A stretch of DNA of 28,164 nt from WJMB01 sp964581465. Its GTDB lineage: Bacteria > RBG-13-66-14. This document shows, piece by piece, positions 6,280 through 15,811 of this stretch (positions are counted from its first letter, which is position 1; every line of letters begins with the position of its first letter). Under the pieces are notes generated by a model. That model saw nothing but the letters and a program-made list of their open reading frames with translations. It searched no databases and had not been told where the DNA came from. The stretch is taken from positions 1-28,164 of the forward strand of contig CAZOOP010000046.1 of assembly GCA_964581465.1 (NCBI GenBank), given 5' to 3'. The position numbers were made by a program, and so were the translations under genes.

Positions 6280-9200
6280 ATGTCCAACACGCGCCTCTCA
6301 TACGGAAAACTCGACACGCCGATGGAGCTGCCCAACCTGCTCCAGGTGCAGCGCGACAGCTTCCGCAACTTCCTCCAGGACGATCTGCCGGCCTCCAAGC
6401 GTATCCGCCAGGGCCTGCAGTACGCCTTCGAACGCGTCTTCCCCATCGAAGACCCCTCGGGCGTGTTCCGCCTGGAGTTCAAGAAGTACAAGCTGGACCT
6501 GCCCAAGTACGAGGTCGAGGAGTGCAAGGACCGGGACATGACCTTCGGCGCGCCCCTGAAGGTCACCTTCCAGCTCCACGTCTACTCCGTGGACCGCAAG
6601 CGCAAAGAGGACCGGCAGCTCATCGACATCCGCGAGGAGACCCTCTACCTGGGCGAGCTGCCGATGATGACCGACTCGGGCACCTTCATCATCAACGGCG
6701 CCGAGCGCGTGGTGGTCAGTCAGTTGCACCGCTCCCCGGGCGTGTTCTTCAAAGAGGACGTCCAGCCCGGTGGTCGCAAGCTCTACAGCTCCCGCATCAT
6801 TCCCGTGCGCGGTTCCTGGCTCGATTTCTCCATCGACGCCAACGACATCATGTACCTGTCGATCGACCGCAAGCGGAAGATGCTCATCACCACCTTCCTG
6901 CGCGCGCTGGGTTACGCCTCCAACGCCGAGATCCTGGCCGTCTTCGCCGCCGGCGATCCCGTACCCATCGCCGAGAAGGAGAAGATCATCGGCGCCGCCC
7001 TGGCCACCAAGGTCTTCGACCCCCACTCCGACAATCCCGATGAGACCCTCTACGAGTACGGCACGATCATCGACAAGAAGGTCTACGAGGATCTGAAGGC
7101 CAACGGTATCCGCCACGTGCGCCTCCTGCCCGACCTGATTCCCATCGCCGACGCCGAGCGCCTCGTCGGAGCCATCGCCCTGGAGGACGTCGTCGACCTG
7201 AGCTCGGGTGAGCTGCTGGTCGAGGCCGACCGCGAGATCACGCCCGAGGCCTACACCCGCATCGCCGACGCCGGCATCGAGGCCGTCCGGGTCATCCCGG
7301 AGCCCGAGCGCGTCGAGTTCAACGTGATCCGGCGGACCCTGGAGAAGGACAATATGCCCTCCAAGGTCGAGTCGGCCCTGCGCGTCTACACCCTGCTGCG
7401 CCCCGGCGAGCCGCCCAACACCGAGGCCGCGGTCAAGTTCTTCAACACCCTGTTCTTCAACGTCCGTCGCTACGACCTGGGCAACGTCGGCCGTAAGAAG
7501 CTCGATGACAAGCTGGGCCTGGACATCCCGCTGGAGGAGCACCGGCTGGACCGCGACGACATCATCGAGACCTGCCGCTACCTGCTCAAGCTGCGCGCCG
7601 GGCACCCCGGCTCCTCCACCGACGACATCGATCACCTGGGCAACCGCATCGTGCTCAGCGTGGGTGAGCTGCTGGAAGACGTCTGCCATGTGGGCATCAG
7701 CCGCCTGGAGCGGGTGGCCCGGGACCGCATGGCCGTTCAAGAGCCCGGGCGCTGCATGCCCTCGGACCTGATCAATTCCAAGCCGCTGACCGGGGCTATC
7801 AAGGAGTTTTTCGGCTCCTCGGCGCTGTCCCAGTTCATGGACCAGGTCAACCCCCTCTCCGAGCTCACGCACAAACGTCGCGTCTCGGCCCTGGGACCGG
7901 GCGGACTCTCCCGCGACCGCGCCACCTTCGAGGTCCGCGACGTCCACTACACCCACTACGGCCGGCTCTGTCCCATCGAGACCCCCGAGGGGCCCAACAT
8001 CGGCCTGATCAACTCCCTGTCGACCTACGCCCGTATCAACCGCTTCGGCCTCATCGAAACCCCCTACCGGGTTGTCGACAAGGGCAAGGTCACCGACAAG
8101 ATCATCTGGCTCTCGGCCATCGACGAAGAGGACAAGATCGTCGCCCAGGCCAATACCCCCCTCGATAAGAAGGGACGCCTCAAGGGCGAAGAGGTCCAGG
8201 CGCGTCAGCTCAGCGAGTATCCCATCGTCACGCCCGACGAAGTCGACTACATGGACGTCAGCCCCAAGCAGGTCATCAGCGTCTCCACGGCGTTGATCCC
8301 CTTCCTTGAGCACGACGACGCCAACCGCGCCCTGATGGGCTCCAACATGCAGCGTCAGGCTGTGCCGCTGATGACCACGGAACCGCCCTTGGTGGGCACC
8401 GGTGTCGAAGAGAAGGCCGCCCGGGACTCCGGCGTGCTGTTGCTGGCTCGGCGTCCGGGCAAGGTGGTCTACGTTTCGGCGGTGCGTATCGAGGTCGAGA
8501 CCGGTGATATCGACGAGTACACCGGCCAGCCCCAACGCGACGTCTACCATATCGGCCGCTACGTGCGCTCCAACCAGGACACCTGCATCAACCGCAAACC
8601 CACGGTGCGGCGCGGCGACATGGTCGAGGCCGGCGACGTCCTCGCCGACGGCCAGGCCACCAGCCGGGGCGAGCTGGCCCTGGGCCGCAACGTCCTGGTG
8701 GCCTTCCTGCCCTGGTTCGGTTACAACTTCGAGGACGCCATCGTCATCAGTGAGGAGCTGGTCCGCAACGATTTCTTCACCTCGATCCACATCGAGGAGT
8801 ATGAGATCGAGTGCCGGGACACCAACCTGGGCCGCGAAGAGATCACCGCCGATATCCCCAACGTCTCCGCAGACAGCCTGCGCCATCTCGACGAGACCGG
8901 CATCATCCGCATTGGCGCCGAGGTGCACCCCGGCGATATCCTCGTCGGCAAGGTGGCCCCCAAGGGTGAGACAGAGCTTACCCCGGAGGAGGGGCTGCTG
9001 CGAGCCATTTTCGGCGAGAAGGCCAAGGACGTTCGCGACGCCTCACTCAAGGCCCCGCCGGGGCTGGAGGGCAAGATCATCGGCGTCAAGGTGTTCAGCC
9101 GCAAGAGCAAGGAGCACACCGAGGCGCTGACCGAGAGCGAGATCGAGCAGATCGAAAGCTACAAACGAGCCAAGGAGCAGGAACTCACGCGCCTCGACAA

Positions 9201-10215
9201 GGACGAAGGCTACGCGCTGAAGCGGATTCTCGTCGAGCGCTGGGAAGACCTGAAGGTCACCGAGGCCAAGCCGCTGGCCGAAGAGATCCGCGAACGCTGG
9301 CAGCGCTTCACCGCCACCGGCGACATGGCCGAGATCGAAATTGAGGGCGACGTCACCCTCGACGAAGACTTCGTCGAACGGGTCGAGTTGGCCCTGGACC
9401 ACTACCAGGAACTCAAGGCCCGAGTGGACCTGCAGACCAAGATCAAGATCGACCGCATCGAGCGTGGCGACGAGCTGCCGCCGGGGATCTACTCCATCGT
9501 CAAGGTCTACGTGGCCCGCAAGAGCCGTCTGTCGGTGGGCGACAAGATGGCCGGACGCCACGGCAACAAGGGCGTCATCGCCAAGATCGTCCCCGTCGAG
9601 GACATGCCCTACATGCCCGACGGCACGCCGATCCAGATGGTGCTCAATCCTTTGGGCGTGCCCAGCCGCATGAACGTCGGCCAGATTCTGGAGACCCACC
9701 TGGGCTGGGCGGCCCTCAAGATGGGCGTCAGCGTGGCCACACCGGTGTTCGAAGGCGCCACCGAAGACGAAATCAAGGATATGCTGGAGAAAGCCGAGCT
9801 GCCGCGCAGCGGCAAGATAACCCTGCGCGACGGCAAGACCGGCGAGGCCTTCGATTCCGAGGTCACCGTCGGCTTCCACTACATGCTCAAGCTGAGCCAT
9901 TTGGCCGAAGAGAAGATCCACGCCCGCTCCATCGGCCCCTACAGCCTGGTGACCCAGCAGCCCCTGGGCGGCCGCGCCCAGATGGGCGGTCAGCGCTTCG
10001 GCGAGATGGAGGTCTGGGCGGTCGAGGCTTACGGCGCCTCGCACATCCTGCGCGAGCTGCTGACGGTCAAGAGCGACGACGTGCCCGGTCGTTCCAAGAC
10101 CTACGAGGCGATCGTCAAGGGCGAGAACACGCCGGAGCCGGGCATCCCGGAAAGTTTCAACGTGTTGCGCCGCGAGCTGATGGGCCTCTGCCTGGACATG
10201 GAGCTGGAAGAATAG
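6280..10215 (+). CDS. rpoB: DNA-directed RNA polymerase subunit beta
   Basis: 1311 aa from ATG 6280, chosen because GGAG (6271-6274) precedes it; the in-frame ATG at 6229 would add 17 residues unlike the family. RpoB forms one half of the polymerase active cleft. The rifampicin-pocket segment is at about residues 511-538: Asp521, His531 and Ser536 match E. coli D516, H526 and S531, while E. coli Q510, N518, I524 and I530 become Ala515, Val523, Leu529 and Val535. GDKMAGRHGNKG (about 1087-1098) holds conserved active-centre residues. Extra segments follow AIFGEKA, as in lineages with a beta SI2-type region. The C-terminus ends LMGLCLDMELEE. rpoC starts 91 bases later. Confidence 0.98.
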   Translation: MSNTRLSYGKLDTPMELPNLLQVQRDSFRNFLQDDLPASKRIRQGLQYAFERVFPIEDPSGVFRLEFKKYKLDLPKYEVEECKDRDMTFGAPLKVTFQLHVYSVDRKRKEDRQLIDIREETLYLGELPMMTDSGTFIINGAERVVVSQLHRSPGVFFKEDVQPGGRKLYSSRIIPVRGSWLDFSIDANDIMYLSIDRKRKMLITTFLRALGYASNAEILAVFAAGDPVPIAEKEKIIGAALATKVFDPHSDNPDETLYEYGTIIDKKVYEDLKANGIRHVRLLPDLIPIADAERLVGAIALEDVVDLSSGELLVEADREITPEAYTRIADAGIEAVRVIPEPERVEFNVIRRTLEKDNMPSKVESALRVYTLLRPGEPPNTEAAVKFFNTLFFNVRRYDLGNVGRKKLDDKLGLDIPLEEHRLDRDDIIETCRYLLKLRAGHPGSSTDDIDHLGNRIVLSVGELLEDVCHVGISRLERVARDRMAVQEPGRCMPSDLINSKPLTGAIKEFFGSSALSQFMDQVNPLSELTHKRRVSALGPGGLSRDRATFEVRDVHYTHYGRLCPIETPEGPNIGLINSLSTYARINRFGLIETPYRVVDKGKVTDKIIWLSAIDEEDKIVAQANTPLDKKGRLKGEEVQARQLSEYPIVTPDEVDYMDVSPKQVISVSTALIPFLEHDDANRALMGSNMQRQAVPLMTTEPPLVGTGVEEKAARDSGVLLLARRPGKVVYVSAVRIEVETGDIDEYTGQPQRDVYHIGRYVRSNQDTCINRKPTVRRGDMVEAGDVLADGQATSRGELALGRNVLVAFLPWFGYNFEDAIVISEELVRNDFFTSIHIEEYEIECRDTNLGREEITADIPNVSADSLRHLDETGIIRIGAEVHPGDILVGKVAPKGETELTPEEGLLRAIFGEKAKDVRDASLKAPPGLEGKIIGVKVFSRKSKEHTEALTESEIEQIESYKRAKEQELTRLDKDEGYALKRILVERWEDLKVTEAKPLAEEIRERWQRFTATGDMAEIEIEGDVTLDEDFVERVELALDHYQELKARVDLQTKIKIDRIERGDELPPGIYSIVKVYVARKSRLSVGDKMAGRHGNKGVIAKIVPVEDMPYMPDGTPIQMVLNPLGVPSRMNVGQILETHLGWAALKMGVSVATPVFEGATEDEIKDMLEKAELPRSGKITLRDGKTGEAFDSEVTVGFHYMLKLSHLAEEKIHARSIGPYSLVTQQPLGGRAQMGGQRFGEMEVWAVEAYGASHILRELLTVKSDDVPGRSKTYEAIVKGENTPEPGIPESFNVLRRELMGLCLDMELEE

Positions 10216-10254
10216 TCACCGCCCTGGAGCGGTTAACCCATTTTCAAGCCTGAT

Positions 10255-10293
10255 CCCGCCCGCGGGCGGGCAGCAACCCTTCCCAACGGGAAG
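10255..10293 (+). promoter_or_regulatory. two hairpins in the rpoB-rpoC junction
   Basis: A perfect 16-bp palindrome (CCCGCCCGCGGGCGGG, 10255-10270) is followed by CTTCCC-AAC-GGGAAG (10279-10293). The second hairpin ends 13 bases before the rpoC ATG. They may be processing or translation-control structures; neither has a T-run, so they are not terminators. Confidence 0.45.
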
Positions 10294-10306
10294 TCGGGGG
10301 CAGATA

Positions 10307-13300
10307 ATGAGTTACAGTGCGATCTCTTCATACGTCGCCAACAAGCCGACCCGTTTCAACATGATCCGGATCACGATGGCCTCTCCGGAGACGATCCGCT
10401 CCTGGTCCTCGGGCGAGGTCAAGAAGGCCGAAACCATCAACTACCGCACCCTGCGCGCGGAAAAGGACGGCCTGTTCTGCGAGCGCATCTTCGGGCCGAC
10501 GCGCGACTGGGAGTGTTTCTGCGGCAAGTACAAGCGGGTCAAGAACAAGGGCGTCATCTGCGATCGCTGCGGTGTCGAGGTTACGCTGTCCAAGGTGCGC
10601 CGCGAGCGGATGGGCCACATCGAGCTCGAGGTCCCCGTTGCCCACATCTGGTACGTCAAGGGCGCCCCGGGCCGCATCTCCAGCATGCTCAACGTCAGCG
10701 TGCGCGACCTGGAGCGGGTGCTCTACTACGAGAGCTACATCGTCACCGAACCCGGTGAGACGCCGCTCAACTATAAGCAACTGCTAACCGAGGAGCAGTA
10801 CCAGAAGGCACGCGCAGACTTCGGCTACGACTTCGAGGCCGACATGGGCGCCAAAGTGATCCGGGCCATGCTCTCCGAGATCGACCTCGAGGACATGGTC
10901 TTCGACCTGCGCACGGAACTGGCCAACGCCACCAGCAAGCAGGCCCGGCACCAGATACTCAAGCGCCTGACCATCGCCGAGAGCTTTCGCAAGAGCGGCA
11001 ACCGTCCCGAGTGGATGGTTCTGGAGGTCATTCCGGTCATCCCGCCGGAGCTGCGCCCCCTGGTGCCCCTGGACGGCGGCCGCTTCGCTACCGCCGATCT
11101 CAACGATCTCTACCGCTCGGTGATCCACCGCAACAACCGTTTGCGTAGGCTCAAGGAGCTCCAGGCCCCGGCGGTGATCCTGCGCAACGAGAAGCGCATG
11201 CTCCAGGAAGCCGTCGACGCCCTGTTCGACAACGGCCGTCGCGGTCGCGCCGTGCGGGGCTCGGGTAACCGGCCGCTCAAGAGCCTCTCGCACACGGTCA
11301 AGGGCAAGATGGGCCGCTTCCGCCAGAACCTCCTGGGCAAGCGCGTAGACTACTCGGGCCGCTCGGTCATCGTCGTCGGTCCCGAGCTCAAGCTGCACCA
11401 GTGCGGTCTGCCCAAGCGGATGGCCCTTGAGCTCTTCCGACCCTTCGTCATCATGCGCTTGGAGCAGGCGGGCATCGTTCATACGGTCAAGAGCGCCCGC
11501 AAGCTCCTCGACCAGGTATCGCCCGAGGTCTGGGATATCCTCGAGGAAATCATCGCCGACCACCCGGTGATGCTCAACCGCGCCCCGACGCTGCACCGCC
11601 TGGGCATCCAGGCCTTCCAGCCCGTGCTGGTAGAGGGCGAGGCCATCCGCATCCACCCCCTGGTCTGCACCGCCTTCAACGCCGATTTCGACGGCGACCA
11701 GATGGCCGTCCACGTGCCCCTCTCCCACGAGGCCCAGCTCGAGGCGCGGCTGCTGATGCTCTCCACCCACAACATCCTCTCCCCGGCCAACGGCGCCGCC
11801 CTGGCCACGCCGACCAAGGACATGGTCCTGGGCTGCTATTACATCTCCAAGCCCCGACTGGACAAGGAACGTACCGCGCCGGAGCGCTGCCCCCGCTTCG
11901 TCGATCCCGACGAAGTCAAGCTGCACCACGACGCCGGCCGTCTCGATCTCCACGACGACGTCCTGCTGCGCATCCCCGGCGACACCTGGGAGGTCGAGCC
12001 CAAGTTCGATTTCCGCGTGGTTCTCGACGACGTCGCCGATCCCGCCGGCAAGGGTCTGCTTGCCGAAGCCGGGACACTGATCAACCGCCAGAAGCTCGAA
12101 GAGCTCCTGGCAACCCTGGAAAAGCACGGGGTCGACGAACCCCGATTGAGCAGGGATCGCTGGCTCTACACAACGGTGGGACAGAGCATATTCAACACCC
12201 TGATTCCGGAACAGATGCGCTGGCGCAGCGAGCTGATGAGCAAAAAACAGTTGACCAATCTCGTCGGCGAATGCTTCCATCGCTTCGGTGAGGACGTCAC
12301 GGTCAAGGTCCTCGACAACCTCAAGTGGGCCGGCTTCACCTACGCCACCACCTCGGGTCTGACCTTCTCCATCGAAGACATGGTCGTACCTTCGGTCAAG
12401 CCCAAGATCATCGAGGAGACCCAGAAGGAGATCGACCGCGTGACCGCGGCCAACAAGCGCGGCGAGATAACCAAGGGCGAGCGCTACAACCGGGTCATCG
12501 ACGCCTGGACCACCGCCACCGAGAATGTGGCCGACGAGATGCTCAGGGAGATGCGCACCGACTCCCACGGCTACAATCCCGTCTTCATGATGCACGACTC
12601 GGGCTCTCGAGGCAGCCGCCAGCAGATCCGTCAGCTCGCCGGGATGCGCGGACTGATGGCCAAGCCTCAGAAGAAGATCACCGGCTCCATCGGCGAGATC
12701 ATCGAGAACCCGATCATCGCCAACTTCCGCGACGGCCTGTCGGTCCTGGAATACTTCATCTCGACCCACGGGGCGCGCAAGGGCCTGGCCGACACGGCCC
12801 TGAAGACCGCCGACGCCGGTTACCTTACCCGCCGCCTGGTCGACGTGGCCCATGACACCATCGTCACCAGCCAGGAGAGACGCGAAGACCCCAAGGTGCC
12901 GGGCGGTTCGAGCCGGACCAAATACGACTGCGCCACCATCCGCGGCATCGATGTCGAACCGCTGCGTGAGGGCGACGAGATCATCGAACCCCTCAACGAG
13001 CGCATCCTGGGTCGCGTAACCCTGGACGACGTCTACGATCCCAATAACGGCGGCATTCTGGTCCATGCCGGTGAGCTGATCGACGAAGAGAAGGCTTTCC
13101 TGATCGAGGAATCCGGTGTTGAGAGGGTGACTATCCGCTCCGTTTTGACCTGTGAGGCCGAGCACGGTGTCTGCGCCATGTGCTACGGTTTGAACCTGGC
13201 CACGGGAAAGATGGTCGACATCGGCGAAGCCGTCGGCGTCATCGCCGCCCAGAGTATCGGGGAGCCGGGCACCCAGCTCACGCTGCGCACCTTCCACATC

Positions 13301-15673
13301 GGCGGCACCGCCAGCCGCATCATCCAGCAGACCGACGCCAAGAGCAAGCGATCGGGCCGGGTCGAGCTGCACAGCATCGACATCATCACCGACCGCGACG
13401 GCCGGCGTCTGGCCAACAGCCGCAACGGTCGCATCGTCCTCTACGACCGCAACGGCAACGAGTTGATCAAGTACGACGTACCCTACGGCGCCGAGATCAA
13501 GGTCGAGCACAACCAGAAGGTCAAGAAGGGCACCGTTCTGCTCTCCTGGGACCCCTACACCAGCCCGATCCTGGCCACCATGGACGGCCGCATCGAGTTC
13601 ATCGACGTCATCGAGGGCGTTACGATGACAGAAGAGCTCGATGAAAGCTCGGAGCGGATCCAGCGCGTGATCACCGAGTACAAGGATAAGAAGCTCCACC
13701 CCCAGATCCTGGTCAAGGGCGTCCGCGTCGATGTCGACGCCATCCACGAGGCCTACGACGCCCTGGCCGACGCAGAGCGCCGCCGGCGCTACAATGACGA
13801 GACCCCGTTCAGTCATTACGAGATTCTGGACGTCAAACGCTGGGCCTCGACCGATCGCATCAACAACACCTACCAGGAGCTCGAGAAGCAAGAGGTCACC
13901 CGAGAGATCAAGAAGGCCTACAACGTCCTCCACGAGCCGCAGAAGCGCAAGGAGTACGACGACGAGCATCCGGCCAACTTCTTCGAGCGGCTGGGCGTCT
14001 CCCGGGAGGCCGACGACGAAACCATCCGCCAGGCTTTCCTCTCCAGTCTCAAAGCGCTCAATCCGGATATCGAGTCGCGTTTGCGCCAGCTCAACAAGGC
14101 CTACGGCATCCTCAGCGATCCAGAGAAGCGCCGCGCCTATGACGAAGCCGGCAAGACCAGCTACTATCAGGTTCTCGACGTCTCCCCCGACGCCGATGAA
14201 AAGGCCGTCACAGCCGCCTACGATGATCGCAAATCATTCTATGAGTACCGGCTGGAGCGCGTCAACGAAGCTCACGAAGCGCTCTCCGAACCCGAGAGCC
14301 GCCATCAGTACGACGAAGAGATCGGTGAGCCCAGCCTCTACGAGCATTTGGGCGTCAGTCGCAGCACCGGAAGTCGGGCTATCGAAAAGGCCTACCGCCG
14401 CCTGACCGCGGACACCGACGAAGCCGACCCGGTTCTCGACAAGGCCCTCGAGGTCCTCACCGACCCCGAGGCCCGCAAGGCGTATGACGACAATAACCCG
14501 CCCAACTACTACGAGATTCTCGAGGTGCCCCGTAACGCCAGCCAGGGCGATATAAAGCTGGCCTTCGACAAGCTGGCCAACAAGTTCGAGGGGCGGGAAG
14601 AGGTCTACCCCGTTCCCATCGGCGCTTACATCCTCTGCCACCACGGCGACGAGGTCCGCGCAGGCGACGTGCTGGCCAAGATCGCCCTGGAGTCGGGCAA
14701 GACCTCGGACATCACCGGCGGCCTGCCCCGAGTCGTCGAGTTGCTCGAGGCCCGTAAGCCCAAGAACCCGGCCACCATCAGCGAGATCGACGGCCGTGTG
14801 GCCTTTGGTCAGCCCAAGAAGGGCAAGCGCCGTCTGGTCGTCACCAACGAGGCCGAGCAGCGTGAGTATCTGGTGCCCTTCGGCAAGCACGTCATCGTCT
14901 TCGAGGGTGACGAGATCAGCGCCGGCGACCCCCTGACCGAGGGCGACATCAACCCCCACGACCTGCTGGCCGTCAAGGGTTCCACCGTCGTCCAGGAGTA
15001 CCTGGTCAATCAGATCCAGGAGGTCTACCGCCTGCAGGGCGTGACCATCAACGACAAGCACATGGAGATCATCGTCCGCAAGATGCTGCGCCGGGTGAAG
15101 ATCGATGAGATCGGCGACACCCGTTTCCTGCCCAAGGAGCTCGTCGACCGTCACGCCTACCGCGACGAGAACCGGGCCATCATCGAGGAGGGTGGACGCC
15201 CAGCCACGGCCCACCCCATCCTCCAGGGTATCACCAAGGCCAGCCTCTCCACCGAGAGCTTCCTCTCCGCCTCCAGCTTCCAGGACACCACCCGGGTGCT
15301 GGCCGCCGCCGCCGTGATGGGCAAGCGTGACTTCCTGCGCGGGCTCAAGGAGAACGTCCTGGTCGGTCGTCTGATCCCCGCCGGAACGGGTCTCCACTCC
15401 GAGGGCATCTATGAGGTCGGCAAGGACGTCAGCCGCTTCGTGGTCGATGACAGCGCCGAAGAAGAAGAGGCCGCCGCCAAAGCCAAAGCCGAAGCGGGAT
15501 CGGCCCTGAAGTTCGAGGATTACAGCGGTCCCGGTGACGAAGGCGATGAGGATGATAGCGAGAAAGAAAAAACCGACGCCGAAGCGGATTCCAGCGAGGA
15601 AGCCGAGGAAGCCGAGGAATCGGAGGATAAATCCTACAAGACCGCCCATGCCGCCGACGGCGACGATGATTAA
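10307..15673 (+). CDS. rpoC: RNA polymerase subunit beta-prime with J-domain-like array inside SI3
   Basis: 1788 aa, against 1407 in E. coli. Conserved parts: N-terminal zinc ribbon Cys70, Cys72, Cys85, Cys88; catalytic NADFDGD (458-464) holding the Mg-binding Asp triad; second zinc site Cys875, Cys949, Cys956, Cys959; trigger-loop TFHIGG (995-1000). SI3 begins after about 1004 and the trigger loop resumes at DITGGLPRV (1468 on). Within SI3, between LHPQILVKG (ends 1138) and VYPVPIGAY (from 1433), about 294 extra residues carry J-domain-like repeats. Residues 1714-1788 are an acidic Glu/Asp/Ala tail. The frame is open throughout and both SI3 flanks match the family, so a fusion artefact is unlikely. 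The ribosome-binding site is weak (GGGGG before AGATA). Confidence 0.97.
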   Translation: MSYSAISSYVANKPTRFNMIRITMASPETIRSWSSGEVKKAETINYRTLRAEKDGLFCERIFGPTRDWECFCGKYKRVKNKGVICDRCGVEVTLSKVRRERMGHIELEVPVAHIWYVKGAPGRISSMLNVSVRDLERVLYYESYIVTEPGETPLNYKQLLTEEQYQKARADFGYDFEADMGAKVIRAMLSEIDLEDMVFDLRTELANATSKQARHQILKRLTIAESFRKSGNRPEWMVLEVIPVIPPELRPLVPLDGGRFATADLNDLYRSVIHRNNRLRRLKELQAPAVILRNEKRMLQEAVDALFDNGRRGRAVRGSGNRPLKSLSHTVKGKMGRFRQNLLGKRVDYSGRSVIVVGPELKLHQCGLPKRMALELFRPFVIMRLEQAGIVHTVKSARKLLDQVSPEVWDILEEIIADHPVMLNRAPTLHRLGIQAFQPVLVEGEAIRIHPLVCTAFNADFDGDQMAVHVPLSHEAQLEARLLMLSTHNILSPANGAALATPTKDMVLGCYYISKPRLDKERTAPERCPRFVDPDEVKLHHDAGRLDLHDDVLLRIPGDTWEVEPKFDFRVVLDDVADPAGKGLLAEAGTLINRQKLEELLATLEKHGVDEPRLSRDRWLYTTVGQSIFNTLIPEQMRWRSELMSKKQLTNLVGECFHRFGEDVTVKVLDNLKWAGFTYATTSGLTFSIEDMVVPSVKPKIIEETQKEIDRVTAANKRGEITKGERYNRVIDAWTTATENVADEMLREMRTDSHGYNPVFMMHDSGSRGSRQQIRQLAGMRGLMAKPQKKITGSIGEIIENPIIANFRDGLSVLEYFISTHGARKGLADTALKTADAGYLTRRLVDVAHDTIVTSQERREDPKVPGGSSRTKYDCATIRGIDVEPLREGDEIIEPLNERILGRVTLDDVYDPNNGGILVHAGELIDEEKAFLIEESGVERVTIRSVLTCEAEHGVCAMCYGLNLATGKMVDIGEAVGVIAAQSIGEPGTQLTLRTFHIGGTASRIIQQTDAKSKRSGRVELHSIDIITDRDGRRLANSRNGRIVLYDRNGNELIKYDVPYGAEIKVEHNQKVKKGTVLLSWDPYTSPILATMDGRIEFIDVIEGVTMTEELDESSERIQRVITEYKDKKLHPQILVKGVRVDVDAIHEAYDALADAERRRRYNDETPFSHYEILDVKRWASTDRINNTYQELEKQEVTREIKKAYNVLHEPQKRKEYDDEHPANFFERLGVSREADDETIRQAFLSSLKALNPDIESRLRQLNKAYGILSDPEKRRAYDEAGKTSYYQVLDVSPDADEKAVTAAYDDRKSFYEYRLERVNEAHEALSEPESRHQYDEEIGEPSLYEHLGVSRSTGSRAIEKAYRRLTADTDEADPVLDKALEVLTDPEARKAYDDNNPPNYYEILEVPRNASQGDIKLAFDKLANKFEGREEVYPVPIGAYILCHHGDEVRAGDVLAKIALESGKTSDITGGLPRVVELLEARKPKNPATISEIDGRVAFGQPKKGKRRLVVTNEAEQREYLVPFGKHVIVFEGDEISAGDPLTEGDINPHDLLAVKGSTVVQEYLVNQIQEVYRLQGVTINDKHMEIIVRKMLRRVKIDEIGDTRFLPKELVDRHAYRDENRAIIEEGGRPATAHPILQGITKASLSTESFLSASSFQDTTRVLAAAAVMGKRDFLRGLKENVLVGRLIPAGTGLHSEGIYEVGKDVSRFVVDDSAEEEEAAAKAKAEAGSALKFEDYSGPGDEGDEDDSEKEKTDAEADSSEEAEEAEESEDKSYKTAHAADGDDD
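13733..14590 (+). repeat. J-domain-like repeat array within rpoC (4 full + 2 half units)
   Basis: Protein-level repeats. Half-unit U1 is residues 1143-1166 (helix III/IV type, AYDALADAERRRRY). Full units are U2 1168-1221, U3 1224-1282, U4 1285-1340 and U5 1343-1397. Half-unit U6 is 1400-1428 (helix I/II type, NYYEILEVPRNAS). The recurring pattern is (Y/F)-(Y/F)-E-x-L-(G/D/E)-V, then A-(Y/F)-x-x-L, then A-(Y/H/L)-x-x-L-x-x-P-x-x-R-x-x-YD, the DnaJ J-domain pattern (U3: LSDPEKRRAYDEAG). Spacing between YE/FE motifs is 55, 61, 58 and 57 residues. The helix II-III loop is short; no unit has HPD, while U3 has Asn-Pro-Asp at 1252-1254. Units are diverged in DNA, so the duplications are not recent. 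Confidence 0.88.
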
Positions 15674-15713
15674 CCGGGACCACGAGCGAATCGCGATGGG
15701 ATACATACGGGAC

Positions 15714-15739
15714 GAGGCGGCGTTGAAGGACACCGCCTC
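15714..15739 (+). terminator. hairpin after rpoC
   Basis: GAGGCGG (15714-15720) pairs with CCGCCTC (15733-15739) across a 12-base loop, followed by GATCCTATG and no T-run. It may be a weak or rho-assisted terminator, or an RNA-processing site between rpoC and engB. Confidence 0.35.
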
Positions 15740-15811
15740 GATCCTATGTGGAACGACCCCGAGCCGGTTGGCCCGGCCCCGGAATAGAAAACACCAAACC
15801 GCGCGGGATGC

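Noticed and set aside
6298..8928. 876-codon open frame on the minus strand opposite rpoB
   Set aside because: It is a shadow of GC-rich codon use: repetitive Asp/Gly/Val/Leu-rich translation, no family features, fully opposite a certain gene. The same holds for the 1061-codon minus-strand frame opposite rpoC (10784-13969).
13721..14602. Extra segment in rpoC as an intein or assembly chimera
   Set aside because: No intein start Cys/Ser block or terminal His-Asn is seen. The reading frame is open across both junctions, and SI3 sequence continues on both sides in the right order.
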